This document shows positions 38,027 to 45,624 of a stretch of DNA of 64,000 bases, one piece after another. Every line of letters begins with the position of its first letter. The stretch's first letter is position 1. The notes below the pieces were generated by a model, which did not search any database, was not told the origin of the DNA, and worked only from the letters and a program-made list of their open reading frames with translations. The stretch comes from Pseudomonadota bacterium. GTDB lineage: Bacteria; Pseudomonadota; Gammaproteobacteria; Burkholderiales; Gallionellaceae. The DNA lies in NCBI GenBank assembly GCA_021787435.1, contig JAJYLY010000003.1:186001-250000 (forward strand), given 5' to 3'. The position numbers and the translations under genes were made by a program.

Positions 38027-38491
38027 ATGAAAGAAGCTTTGAAGTTTGATCTGGTGGCCGATCGCAAGGGGATGCTGTGGGATTTATTGCTTTATGTCCC
38101 GACCGTCGTGGCGCTTGCCTCCATTTCTGCTAGTCTCTGGTATGACAATGAGCACAATGCGAGCTATCTGTTTTTCTTTCTGACCTGCTTTTTCTTTATT
38201 GCAGGTTTCAACCGTGTTTTCAAAACAAGATTGATGTTACTGCCAACGTCGCCAGTAGCGTTGACGGTGGGGAAGACGGGCTTGGGTCTGGTGCAAAAAA
38301 ATGGCACGCAGCTTGACCTGGTAAAAAATCTTAAATATTTTCCGGATTATGCGGACAAGTCTTTCGGTATGTCCGGCCAGGACGTGACAGGCAAGCAATG
38401 GCAATTTGTTTTTCACAAGGGTCAGTTCGAGAGCGAAGAAAAATTTGCCGCAGCTCAGGACGCTTTTAAAAGACAAAGCCAATCAAAATGA
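38027..38491 (+). CDS. Two-helix membrane protein of unknown function
   Basis: 154 residues. Two membrane helices (about residues 19-38 and 46-62) are followed by a cytoplasmic-type domain of about 90 residues with beta-strand character (TVGKTGLGLVQKNGTQLDLV). No heme, copper or nucleotide motif is visible. Gene spacing of 22 bases puts it in the operon that starts with the cytochrome at 36430. Not recognised. Confidence 0.55.
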   Translation: MKEALKFDLVADRKGMLWDLLLYVPTVVALASISASLWYDNEHNASYLFFFLTCFFFIAGFNRVFKTRLMLLPTSPVALTVGKTGLGLVQKNGTQLDLVKNLKYFPDYADKSFGMSGQDVTGKQWQFVFHKGQFESEEKFAAAQDAFKRQSQSK

Positions 38492-38580
38492 TGCCGGTGA
38501 GCAAGGCTTGCGCGTGACTTTGAAATTTCACGGGACATGTTGTGTTTTGGCGGCTTGAACTGCAACTATGGGTGGCCGGA

Positions 38581-38967
38581 ATGAAGAGAATAATACTGTT
38601 GTGTGTGATCGGATTGCTTGCGGCATGTCATTCGGATGCGCAGCGCATATCAATTCCCGTACAGCATTGGAAGGATATGGATGTCAGGATAGAAACACAT
38701 CCCAACCCTCCTCTTGCTGGCATGTCGGATATGGTCGTCATCGTCACGGGTTTGCGCGGAAAACCCATCTCCGATTTAACCGTTTCCTTGCGTAGCGATG
38801 ATTCCGCGCCGTGGGTGCAGGCGATTCAGGATGGCTTCATCGGCGTATACCGGCGCGCGATAGATCTTGGTGATAATGATCAGGCGGTGGTGAGAGTGAA
38901 AATTCAGCAAGGTGATGTTCAGACCGTGCTGAAATTTCCGATCAGGCTATCCGCAGGTCAGGGTTGA
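38581..38967 (+). CDS. FixH/YtkA-like lipoprotein
   Basis: 128 residues from the ATG at 38581. Lipobox (IGLLAAC) near residue 15, then an immunoglobulin-like domain with VRIETHPNPPLAGMSDMVVI and FIGVYRRAIDLGDNDQAVV, the general pattern of YtkA and FixH/CcoH, which take part in copper delivery to and assembly of cbb3 oxidases. The usual membrane helix of CcoH is replaced by a lipid anchor. It overlaps the 3' end of the minus-strand gene at 38958 by 10 bases. Confidence 0.55.
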   Translation: MKRIILLCVIGLLAACHSDAQRISIPVQHWKDMDVRIETHPNPPLAGMSDMVVIVTGLRGKPISDLTVSLRSDDSAPWVQAIQDGFIGVYRRAIDLGDNDQAVVRVKIQQGDVQTVLKFPIRLSAGQG

Positions 38968-39464
38968 CTCTTGAAAACCGTCAGGAGCAGATTGGCGAGA
39001 TAAGTGGTGAAGCCGATCAGCATGGCTGTGCCTGAAATCGCGATCAGCGGACCATAAAAACGATGCACCGAAGGGATCTCCATCGGGTTGGAGTGCAGTA
39101 GCATTCCTTCCCAAATTCCAAAGACCATCTGTATGATATAAAAACTGTATACACCAATGCTTACCCACCAGAAAGTATGGTTGACCAGCCTGATTGAATA
39201 AAGTTTTTTTGCCGTGAAAATGGGCACAAGGTAATAGGTGACGCCCATTGCGAGCAGCACCACGCCGCCAACCAGATTCATGTGTGCATGAGCTAGGGGA
39301 TCTATCATGTGGCCCGGGCCGCCATAGGGACTGCCTATTGAGTCCAGCCAGGCGCGTATCGGCGGCATTACCTGCAGCATGCCGTGCACGGTACCAACAA
39401 AAAATGAAAATGCGGAAAACAGCAGAAATTTCAAGAGGGGCTGGTGCGTGGTGGCTGTAGTCAT
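38958..39464 (-). CDS. Second four-helix mini heme-copper-oxidase-like subunit
   Basis: 168 residues, four predicted helices. DPLAHAHMNLVGGVVLLAMG carries the two heme-type His (H59, H61), followed by KLYSIRLVNHTFWW. It is a diverged relative of the protein at 36995-37513, transcribed the other way. Both correspond to the last helices of a CcoN/NorB-type subunit and lack the CuB site. Its 3' end overlaps the FixH-like gene tail to tail. Confidence 0.68.
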   Translation of the reverse strand: MTTATTHQPLLKFLLFSAFSFFVGTVHGMLQVMPPIRAWLDSIGSPYGGPGHMIDPLAHAHMNLVGGVVLLAMGVTYYLVPIFTAKKLYSIRLVNHTFWWVSIGVYSFYIIQMVFGIWEGMLLHSNPMEIPSVHRFYGPLIAISGTAMLIGFTTYLANLLLTVFKSQP

Positions 39465-39548
39465 GGAGGTGTAAACAGTATTATGAAGAGCTAAAGAAGA
39501 CTTGCTGATCAGTCAGTGTAATTGACATTTGCAGCGCAGAAACAAAAT

Positions 39549-39566
39549 GCCCGGCGTTGGCCGGAC
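39549..39566 (-). terminator. Hairpin after the 36-residue microprotein gene
   Basis: CCGGC-CAAC-GCCGG on the minus strand (39551-39564), followed by GCATTTTGTTT. It would end the transcript of the 39599 microprotein before the mini oxidase gene. Confidence 0.5.
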
Positions 39567-39598
39567 ACTTTACTACGCAATCTTAACCTGAATGCGTA

Positions 39599-39709
39599 TT
39601 ACTTCTTTTTATTCTCAGCGAGAAGGTCTACACCAGTTCCGGCTAGCTTGACGGCGATGATGATACCTGTCAGAAAAACCCCAATTGGCACCAGAAGTTC
39701 TATAGGCAT
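39599..39709 (-). CDS. Single-helix microprotein (36 aa)
   Basis: MPIELLVPIGVFLTGIIIAV then KLAGTGVDLLAENKKK: a membrane helix from about residue 5 to 20 and a charged tail. TAAGGGGGAATAGC precedes the ATG, a strong ribosome site for a gene of this size, and a hairpin terminator follows. Predicted from translation signals and a clean helix; no homolog is known to me. Confidence 0.55.
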   Translation of the reverse strand: MPIELLVPIGVFLTGIIIAVKLAGTGVDLLAENKKK

Positions 39710-39955
39710 GCTATTCCCCCTTAAATTATTGCAATATATTCAGAACAAAATTTCAAGGACAGCCAACATGCGCCAGCCTTTGAAAATCAGTATAGCGGAT
39801 TCAGTTTTTGCGTGCAATATCTATATGGATGAAACAGATTAATTATATCAGCATTGCACTGGCAGCCACTTGAATCAAGAAAAAAGACACGAGAAAATTG
39901 GATTGTATTGCATTCCAACTTCAAGTGTCTTGACTAGCGCGAATTGCGCTTTAAA

Positions 39956-40168
39956 TTACATGCTGGCAGCGATTGCAGCAATCGTGACAGAGAGCGCGCT
40001 GATCCAGCCAAGCTCACTGACAAACTTGGTGTCTTCGGCTGATAGCTGCTCGTGATTTTTAACTTTGGCGTTCAGCTTTGCTAAATCAGCCTGTAATTCC
40101 TTAAGCTTTTCTTCCTGAGCTTGCAATTCTTTCAGCTTGGCTTCTTTTTCTGCGTGTACGTCATTCAT
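39956..40168 (-). CDS. Small protein, 'KFV-ELGW' family copy 2
   Basis: 70 residues. The first half is a charged coiled coil (EKEAKLKELQAQEEKLKELQ, then a further heptad run), and the second half is LSAEDTKFVSELGWISALSV followed by TIAAIAASM. The second half matches the 59-residue protein at 24866-25045. GAGGTAAC precedes the ATG. Copy 2 has added a coiled coil in front, which suggests oligomerisation or binding to a partner. Function unknown. Confidence 0.7.
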   Translation of the reverse strand: MNDVHAEKEAKLKELQAQEEKLKELQADLAKLNAKVKNHEQLSAEDTKFVSELGWISALSVTIAAIAASM

Positions 40169-40707
40169 TTTTAGTTACCTCGTGAAAAGCGTTATGAAAA
40201 GTAAACTGTCAGTGGCACTTGTAAAAAACCACCATTAGATAATACGCGTAAAGTTTTGAAGATGTCAAATAGCGTTAAAATTGAAAGACAAGTGAGGTTG
40301 CGGGATGATTTTCGACCGTGAACTGGCATACCTTGAAATGAGGTTGTTTGTCCGGTGAGCTCGATGAAATGAATTTTGAGACATTAAATATAATTAATTT
40401 TGAAAAAGCAGCGGAGTGAGATTGTTGCGATAAACTGTGAACAGGTTTACTTTTAATAAATTTAGCTATCAATTCTGGTTGCTAAAATCGCGCAGAATAT
40501 GACTTTCCGGAAAACAATTCCCTTGACAGGCAATGAGTGTAATCAGTAACATTTGAATTGGTTTAAACTGGCTTGCAGCTGAGGCTGGCTTGGATGCAGA
40601 TATAGCAGGGTGTTTTGGTTTGTCGAGTATTTTGATGGGTTTTGTGGTTTCTGTGGCGTGACCGAGTGTTGCCTTTAGTTTTTATAATTACTAGCATGGG
40701 GGGGTTC
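40169..40707. other. Intergenic region upstream of the main oxidase operon
   Basis: About 540 bases, AT-rich in the first 300. Short open frames here have no ribosome site or recognisable sequence. The plus-strand end contains a promoter candidate (40523-40552) and a leader of about 155 bases before the first operon gene at 40708. No FNR box was found. Confidence 0.5.
40523..40552 (+). promoter_or_regulatory. Candidate sigma-70 promoter for the oxidase operon
   Basis: TTGACA at 40523-40528 and TAACAT at 40547-40552, with 18 bases between. The -35 is perfect, the -10 matches three or four of six. It is the best pair upstream of the 40708 gene on this strand. Confidence 0.4.
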
Positions 40708-40989
40708 ATGAGTACAAAAAAGCCTGTAAAACTTCGATCATTTTGGTTGATCTTGATCGGCGGGATGTTGACGGGGATGGGGAACGGCAGTGTGTTTGGC
40801 GCAACGTTGATGTGTCTGATGGGACGCGGAAACTTTGACAACTGGGGTGGCATCAATGCAACAGCTTATGATCCCCATACGTTTACTGGCTTTATCGACT
40901 GGGCGATGATCGTGTTCGGTATTGCGTTCTGTCTGATCATGATCGTAGCGTTGGGTCGTCACGAAAAATTGGAACAGGCTGCGGCATAG
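40708..40989 (+). CDS. Two-helix membrane protein, first gene of oxidase operon
   Basis: 93 residues from ATG 40708, preceded by a G-rich run (GGGGGGGTTC). Predicted helices about residues 11-36 (FWLILIGGMLTGMGNGSVF) and 63-84 (IDWAMIVFGIAFCLIMIVAL), joined by a loop with MGRGNFDNWGGINATAYDPH. The loop is extracytoplasmic if the basic N-terminus (STKKPVKLR) is inside. No family recognised; position suggests a structural or assembly subunit. Confidence 0.6.
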   Translation: MSTKKPVKLRSFWLILIGGMLTGMGNGSVFGATLMCLMGRGNFDNWGGINATAYDPHTFTGFIDWAMIVFGIAFCLIMIVALGRHEKLEQAAA

Positions 40990-41048
40990 GAATTGGCTGG
41001 AGTTTGTTAAGTCGATTTAAGTTTTAAATTATTAAGGGGGATAGGCTA

Positions 41049-41159
41049 TGGCTTTGATTGCTGGTTCATTGGGTGTGCTATTGGCATTTTCTAGCATGTT
41101 GCTATCGTGGTATATACTTATACCGCATGAAAATAAAAACAGTACCAATCAACACTAAC
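41049..41159 (+). CDS. Single-helix microprotein (36 aa)
   Basis: MALIAGSLGVLLAFSSMLLS then WYILIPHENKNSTNQH. The first ~24 residues form one membrane helix and the tail is polar. AAGGGGGATAGGCT precedes the ATG, the same G-rich type of ribosome site used by its neighbours. It lies 33 bases before the CcoN-like gene and looks like a small accessory subunit. Confidence 0.6.
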
Positions 41160-41192
41160 GCTGTGTGTTCTTTTGAATTAAGGGGGTAGCGC

Positions 41193-42599
41193 ATGTTTAA
41201 ATATTTAATGGCCAAGAACGAGGATATTCCACCGGGCGCATCGGCGGTATTCTTTGGTTTTTCAGCAATAATCTGGTTTGTCATCGGCACTGGCTTGGGT
41301 TCTTTCAATGCGGCCAAGCTCGCATTTCCTGACTTTGTGACAGGTGACATGTATTTCGCATTTGGCCATATGCGTCAGGTGCATGTGATGGCGGTTATTT
41401 TCGGGTGGATATCGATGGCTTTTGCGATGGCCATGATGTACATCACGCCGGCACTTGGCAACAACAAGCTGTGGTCCGAAAAGCTGGGCATCTGGAACTG
41501 CATGCTGTGGAACATCGGCCTGCTGGTTGCGCTGACGACGTTGTGGGCGGGCATCACGTCCGGTCGTGAGTACTCTGATTTTCCGTGGCCTGTTGACCTG
41601 TATCTGGCAACCTGCGTATTCATACCTCTGGGGGTAAACGTATGGATGACGATACTTAACCGCCGCACTCAGGGTATCTATACTACCAACTGGTTCTTTG
41701 CTGCAGCGACTTTCATGGTTATCATCGTGTTCCTGGTGGGCAACTCTCCTGAGTTCTTTCATCTGACAGGTTTGACTGAAGCTTATCTGACTTGGTGGTT
41801 TGCGCACAACGTGCTGGGCTTGTGGATTACGCCGGTAGCTGCTGCAATTGCGTATTACACGATACCGAAAATCACAGGCAATCCGCTTTATTCGCACCGC
41901 ATCGGTCACCTGCACTTCTGGTCTGTGGTCGTGTTCTATTCCACACCTGCAGCGCACCATCTGATGTCTGCACCATTGCCTGAGTGGCTGAAGTCTTTTG
42001 CTTCTGTTGAGGGTGTGCTGATTCTTGTGCCTGCGATTGCTTTCGTGTCCAACATCATGCTGACGATGAAGGGCAAGTGGCACATGTTCGTCGAGAACGT
42101 CGAGGTGCGCTTTACGATCACTGGCTGTCTGATGGCGATTCCGCTGAACATGCAGGGCGGCTTCCAGCAGACTCGCGCGATCAATTGGTATATTCATGGC
42201 ACCGGCTGGATCGTGGCACATGCGCATCTGGCGTTGCTCGGTTTCTCCACATTCCTCGAGGCTGCAGCCGTTTATCTGGGCCTGCAAACCTTGATGAACC
42301 GCAAGCTTTATTCTCTGAAGCTGGCAAACTTGCATTTCTGGTTGCTGCTGATCGGCTTTACGACCTACTGGGTCTCGATGACGATCGCGGGGTTGATACA
42401 GGGTGCGGGTAAGATTTACGAAGTTCCTTATATCGATGTGGTCATTGCTGAACATCCTTATATGATCGCGCGTTGGCTCGGGGGTACGCTGGTATTCTTC
42501 GGCAATACGTTGTGGCTTTACAACATGTGGATGACTGCCAGAAAAGGCACGGTAATTCCACAGGGCCGCATGCCTCATGAGCTGCAATACGAGCGTTAA
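41193..42599 (+). CDS. Divergent cbb3-like oxidase catalytic subunit (CcoN-like)
   Basis: 468 residues, about 12 helices. By alignment from memory to CcoN: H64 (low-spin heme b), H205 (CuB, WWFAHNVLGLW), Y249 (cross-link Tyr, six before H255), H255 and H256 (CuB), H343 and H345 (VAHAHLALLGF, heme b3 and heme b). Retaining Tyr argues for an oxygen reductase; NO reductases lack it. It differs from standard CcoN in the helix before the heme His pair: the usual STFEGPMMSIK becomes LNMQGGFQQTR (about 319-328), so the conserved Glu is Gln; GHVH becomes AHAH. A CcoO-like gene follows 21 bases downstream. Function: terminal oxidase or a variant reductase. Confidence 0.8.
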   Translation: MFKYLMAKNEDIPPGASAVFFGFSAIIWFVIGTGLGSFNAAKLAFPDFVTGDMYFAFGHMRQVHVMAVIFGWISMAFAMAMMYITPALGNNKLWSEKLGIWNCMLWNIGLLVALTTLWAGITSGREYSDFPWPVDLYLATCVFIPLGVNVWMTILNRRTQGIYTTNWFFAAATFMVIIVFLVGNSPEFFHLTGLTEAYLTWWFAHNVLGLWITPVAAAIAYYTIPKITGNPLYSHRIGHLHFWSVVVFYSTPAAHHLMSAPLPEWLKSFASVEGVLILVPAIAFVSNIMLTMKGKWHMFVENVEVRFTITGCLMAIPLNMQGGFQQTRAINWYIHGTGWIVAHAHLALLGFSTFLEAAAVYLGLQTLMNRKLYSLKLANLHFWLLLIGFTTYWVSMTIAGLIQGAGKIYEVPYIDVVIAEHPYMIARWLGGTLVFFGNTLWLYNMWMTARKGTVIPQGRMPHELQYER

Positions 42600-42620
42600 T
42601 ATAATAAAGGGAGATCAAGC

Positions 42621-43577
42621 ATGGCTGGATTTAGAGAGTATAAGATCGGTTCGAGGATATTCGGCCTCGCGCTGGGCGGTTCGATGACGATCACGTTGTT
42701 CTTTCCAAGCATCAACATTGCATCGACTGCATCTACCGATGTGGCGTTGGCAAAGCAGTTGGCGGTCGGACATGAAACAGGATTCAATCTGGACGATCCG
42801 CTTTTGTTGGGTAAAAATAAACCTATCGTCGTCAATCTGAAGACGGATCCAAAGAGCGGACAGGCTTTGCCTGCTGAGCAGACAGTGTTTGTCTATCCTG
42901 TTGGCGCACCATTTCCTGCCGGAATTATCCATCCCAGGATACTCGGCACGGGTGTTGAGGAGCTTAGCGTTCAGCAGGGTCATATCGAAGATGCGCGTAA
43001 GGATGCAGGTGCTGTTTTTGCTATCAACAAGGCCGTATATAATGGTAAGCAGGTAAGCTACATCGATGACCTGACAACCACCAAAGGCTGGACACCTGAA
43101 GATGTCATGCGTGTTGCGAAGGATGAGGACGTTTCTCATGCGGGTGCAGGCAAAACGATGTTCGTTCGCGAAGGCTGCTGGTGGTGCCATACTCTGCTGC
43201 CTGAAGAAACGCAGGATTGGCAGGTTTTCGGCGCGCCACCGATGCAGGGTGACTTCAACGGGGAATCTCCAACTGCTTTCGGCTCTGACAGAAAAGCGCC
43301 TGACCTGCTGCACGTAGGTTCGCGCAATTCTTCGAGGGAATGGATGATGATGCACTTCTTCAATCCTCGTCTGGTTCAGCCGCACTCCATCATGCCGCGT
43401 TTTGACTACCTTTGGGGCGAGAAGGATGCTTCGGGTAACAAAATTGATTATGCGAAATGGAGAGCCGAATACACCGATTACCGCGAGGGTAAACGTGTAA
43501 CGCCACCCGAAGTTCCTAGCTATGCTAGCAACTCCGAAATCCGCAGTCTGATCGACTTCATGTTGAGTCTTAAGTAA
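42621..43577 (+). CDS. Enlarged CcoO-like monoheme cytochrome c
   Basis: 318 residues. One N-terminal membrane helix (IFGLALGGSMTITLFFPSI) then about 150 residues with no counterpart in usual CcoO (about 200 residues in total), then the heme domain: GCWWCHTLLPEE with C186, C189 and H190. SRNSSREWMMMHFFNPRLVQ and HSIMPRFDYLW match the CcoO C-terminus and contain a likely Met ligand. It passes electrons to the CcoN-like subunit. AAGGGAGATCAAGC precedes the ATG. Confidence 0.82.
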   Translation: MAGFREYKIGSRIFGLALGGSMTITLFFPSINIASTASTDVALAKQLAVGHETGFNLDDPLLLGKNKPIVVNLKTDPKSGQALPAEQTVFVYPVGAPFPAGIIHPRILGTGVEELSVQQGHIEDARKDAGAVFAINKAVYNGKQVSYIDDLTTTKGWTPEDVMRVAKDEDVSHAGAGKTMFVREGCWWCHTLLPEETQDWQVFGAPPMQGDFNGESPTAFGSDRKAPDLLHVGSRNSSREWMMMHFFNPRLVQPHSIMPRFDYLWGEKDASGNKIDYAKWRAEYTDYREGKRVTPPEVPSYASNSEIRSLIDFMLSLK

Positions 43578-43586
43578 GGGGGAAAT

Positions 43587-44225
43587 ATGGCTTGGAACTT
43601 TGACAAACCGCTGGTCACAATGGTTGACGCGGCAACCAATGAGGCTGATAAAGCACTTTGGGAGAAAGAAAACCTGGGCGGGATTACTGAAGACAACAAT
43701 CGTATGCCGATGCCGGTTGTGATGCTGGTTATCCTGACAGTGCTGACGGCTTTTGCGGTGACATTCCCGTTGTGGGGCCAGCGTCCGACTGCTGCGCTTT
43801 ATGCTGGCTATGTCAAGTCAATGAATCTGCCTGAAGTCATGGCGATCAAGGACGACGACGAAGCAATGAAGAAGATAGTTCAGCTGAACAAAGGCACCGG
43901 TACGATGGACGGTCGTTCCATGGAAGACATGCTTGAACGTCACCCTTTGTCCATGAACGACCTTCGCATCATCAAGCCCCAGATAGAAGCCTTGATGGCA
44001 AGCGGTGTGGATCTTGGTGAGTATACGGTTGTTGGCAATCAGGTCGTTCTAGCAAACTTTCAGGGTAACCTGAAAGCTGACGGTACGATCGAGCGCAAGC
44101 AGCCTTGGTGGGATAAAGGTTATACGATAGATATTTTCTATCTGACCTACTTCTTCACTATGGTGATTTTGTTGATCAAGCGTCTGCCCCCGTCATCGTG
44201 GCAGCCTAGACACAATAATCATTAA
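43587..44225 (+). CDS. Heme-less CcoP-like two-helix protein
   Basis: 212 residues. The segment EDNNRMPMPVVMLVILTVLT resembles the CcoP start (..YNNPLPRWW..), followed by a helix ending VTFPLWGQRP. A periplasmic-type stretch of about 115 residues follows, then a second helix (about 182-199, IDIFYLTYFFTMVILLIKRL). The two CxxCH motifs of CcoP are absent; there is no Cys in the protein. It therefore could fill the CcoP position without carrying electrons. FP-WG-RP also occurs in the 51849 protein. Confidence 0.55.
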   Translation: MAWNFDKPLVTMVDAATNEADKALWEKENLGGITEDNNRMPMPVVMLVILTVLTAFAVTFPLWGQRPTAALYAGYVKSMNLPEVMAIKDDDEAMKKIVQLNKGTGTMDGRSMEDMLERHPLSMNDLRIIKPQIEALMASGVDLGEYTVVGNQVVLANFQGNLKADGTIERKQPWWDKGYTIDIFYLTYFFTMVILLIKRLPPSSWQPRHNNH

Positions 44226-44235
44226 TTAACCCGGA

Positions 44236-44261
44236 GCGGTTCCGGTAATAATCGGAACCGC
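44236..44261 (+). terminator. Hairpin downstream of the CcoP-like gene
   Basis: GCGGTTCCG/CGGAACCGC stem with an 8-base loop and no T-run. More likely a processing or stability hairpin between the oxidase genes and the next microprotein than a terminator. Confidence 0.5.
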
Positions 44262-44282
44262 CCAACATATCTGGAGAATCAA

Positions 44283-44390
44283 ATGATAGAAGTTGATAAC
44301 GGTCCTTTAGTGCTGGGTTGCTTGTGTTTGGTAGCTTTGTCATTCCCGTTTTTTTACAGTTTTTTCATTGATCGCAACAAGAAGGATTGA
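44283..44390 (+). CDS. Single-helix microprotein (35 aa), CcoQ position
   Basis: MIEVDNGPLVLGCLCLVALS then FPFFYSFFIDRNKKD: soluble start, one hydrophobic segment about residues 8-28, charged end. TGGAGAATCAA precedes the ATG. It lies after the CcoO/CcoP-like genes, roughly where ccoQ would be expected, but does not resemble CcoQ in sequence. Confidence 0.6.
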   Translation: MIEVDNGPLVLGCLCLVALSFPFFYSFFIDRNKKD

Positions 44391-44429
44391 TGTTTGTTTG
44401 CCGGGTTCACCCCGGCAAATTGGATAAGC

Positions 44430-44465
44430 AAATGCGCCGCCAGATATGGGCGCATTTCTTCTTTC
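44430..44465 (+). terminator. Rho-independent terminator
   Basis: AAATGCGCC (44430-44438) pairs with GGCGCATTT (44449-44457), followed by CTTCTTTC. A second hairpin TTTGCCGGG/CCCGGCAAA lies just before it at 44397-44419. Together they close the oxidase operon begun at 40708. Confidence 0.75.
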
Positions 44466-44542
44466 AGGCACTTAAGATTTTTACTTGAAGGAATGCATAA
44501 ATTGAGCTTCCCTGCTCATCCCTATATTAATAGGAGTTCACA

Positions 44543-44845
44543 ATTCAAATACTCGATTCTAGCTTTAGCAGCACACAGGTTGCGCAATTAAGCTCGGAGA
44601 TATCCCCCAAACTTGATCTCAGCATAGAGGGAATGCGAAGCCAGCAATTCAGCGAGTGGGTTTTCGTCTTTTTGCTGGTAGGCATAATCGTTTTTTCCGG
44701 AATTGTCATTGCGCTGATGTTCAATTTGAGCCGCAAAGAAAATCTGAAAACTGGTGAACGATGGATGCTGGGCGCGATCATTCTTGGTATAGTAGCTGCT
44801 GTGATCATTGGTGCGATGCAGATGCTTGCGGGCTACCTTTTCTGA
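44543..44845 (+). CDS. Two-helix membrane protein with probable ATT start
   Basis: The hydrophobic part (WVFVFLLVGIIVFSGIVIAL and MLGAIILGIVAAVIIGAMQM) predicts two helices. The first ATG (44633) has GAGG only two bases away, too near to work well. The frame stays open 90 bases further up, to an in-frame TAG at 44531; TAGGAG lies six bases before an ATT at 44543, giving a 100-residue protein with a plausible amphipathic N-terminus (LDSSFSSTQVAQLSSEISPK). Non-ATG starts such as this are rare (infC is the known case). If wrong, the gene is 44633-44845 (70 residues). Family unknown. Confidence 0.5.
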   Translation: MQILDSSFSSTQVAQLSSEISPKLDLSIEGMRSQQFSEWVFVFLLVGIIVFSGIVIALMFNLSRKENLKTGERWMLGAIILGIVAAVIIGAMQMLAGYLF

Positions 44846-44863
44846 AAATTTATCTGGTAAATA

Positions 44864-45145
44864 ATGATGGCTAATTTTATTGAAAACCTACCTGATGGCT
44901 GGACCATCTATCTGTGGTTGATCATCGGTGCGATGATTATCGTTGCGGTGATATACTGGATACGCTGGGGAATGCGGAACGAGCAGTTTGATGAAGACAT
45001 CAAATATGTGATGTTCGATGAGAAGGACAAGGACAAAATGGATCCAGCGGAGTATGCCAAAAGCCGCGAAGTCATCAAGGCGCAGATTGAAAGCCGGAAC
45101 AGACATCTGGCACAAGAAGATGCAAAGCATAAGAATACGGTATGA
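44864..45145 (+). CDS. CcoS-like oxidase assembly protein
   Basis: 93 residues. One helix (TIYLWLIIGAMIIVAVIYWI) followed by RWGMRNEQFDEDIKYVMFDE. The pattern of helix, then W-x-R-x-x-QFD, then a small acidic tail, is that of CcoS, needed for cofactor insertion in cbb3 oxidases. CcoS is usually 40-70 residues; here an extra 40-residue charged tail follows. It supports the view that the CcoN-like enzyme needs cbb3-style assembly. Confidence 0.55.
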   Translation: MMANFIENLPDGWTIYLWLIIGAMIIVAVIYWIRWGMRNEQFDEDIKYVMFDEKDKDKMDPAEYAKSREVIKAQIESRNRHLAQEDAKHKNTV

Positions 45146-45624
45146 AAGCAGGAGAAAAGTTCGTACTTGGTTCGATAGGAGCGATTCTTCTGTTCAGCGT
45201 GGTTCGTTCTGAGTTGCATGTGAAACAAGAACACGAGAGAGACATTCCCTATTACAGCACCGCGTCACGCGAGGTTGCTGAAAAGGCAAATGAAATTTAT
45301 CGGGTCAATGGTTGTAAGGAATGTCATTCCCTGTGGACGATGAAGGATATGATGGAAACTGTACCGGCGCCCATTCTTGATGGCATAGGTTCATTACGAA
45401 CTGAGACTTGGCTATATGATTACCTTTCATCCGGCAATCCGCAGTCGATGCTGCCCAGCAGGCTTAAGAAGGAATACAAAATGCCATCCTATGCGAGTCT
45501 GCCCGAGAGCGATCGCCGTGTTTTGTCAGAATATTTGGCCAGCCTTAAGGTAAAGGACTGGTATCTGGAACAAACCAGGAAGGCTGAATACGAAAAATTG
45601 ACAGGTCAGGAGTATAAAAAATGA
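45142..45624 (+). CDS. Membrane-anchored monoheme cytochrome c
   Basis: 160 residues. N-terminal helix (FVLGSIGAILLFSVVRSEL) and heme motif C58KECH62. MP (KMPSYASLPESDRRVLSEYL) probably gives the Met ligand. The start is overlapped by the CcoS-like stop (ATGA) and the stop overlaps the next gene by four bases, so it is translationally coupled to both. It is a paralog of the 36430 cytochrome. Confidence 0.82.
   Translation: MKAGEKFVLGSIGAILLFSVVRSELHVKQEHERDIPYYSTASREVAEKANEIYRVNGCKECHSLWTMKDMMETVPAPILDGIGSLRTETWLYDYLSSGNPQSMLPSRLKKEYKMPSYASLPESDRRVLSEYLASLKVKDWYLEQTRKAEYEKLTGQEYKK

Noticed and set aside
40275..40472. Minus-strand open frame of 65 codons in the 540-base gap
   Set aside because: No ribosome site, no recognisable sequence and low-complexity Ser/Lys composition.
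41262..42587. Long minus-strand frame opposite the CcoN-like gene (441 codons)
   Set aside because: Very high His/Arg/Gln content; it is the shadow of a conserved plus-strand gene.
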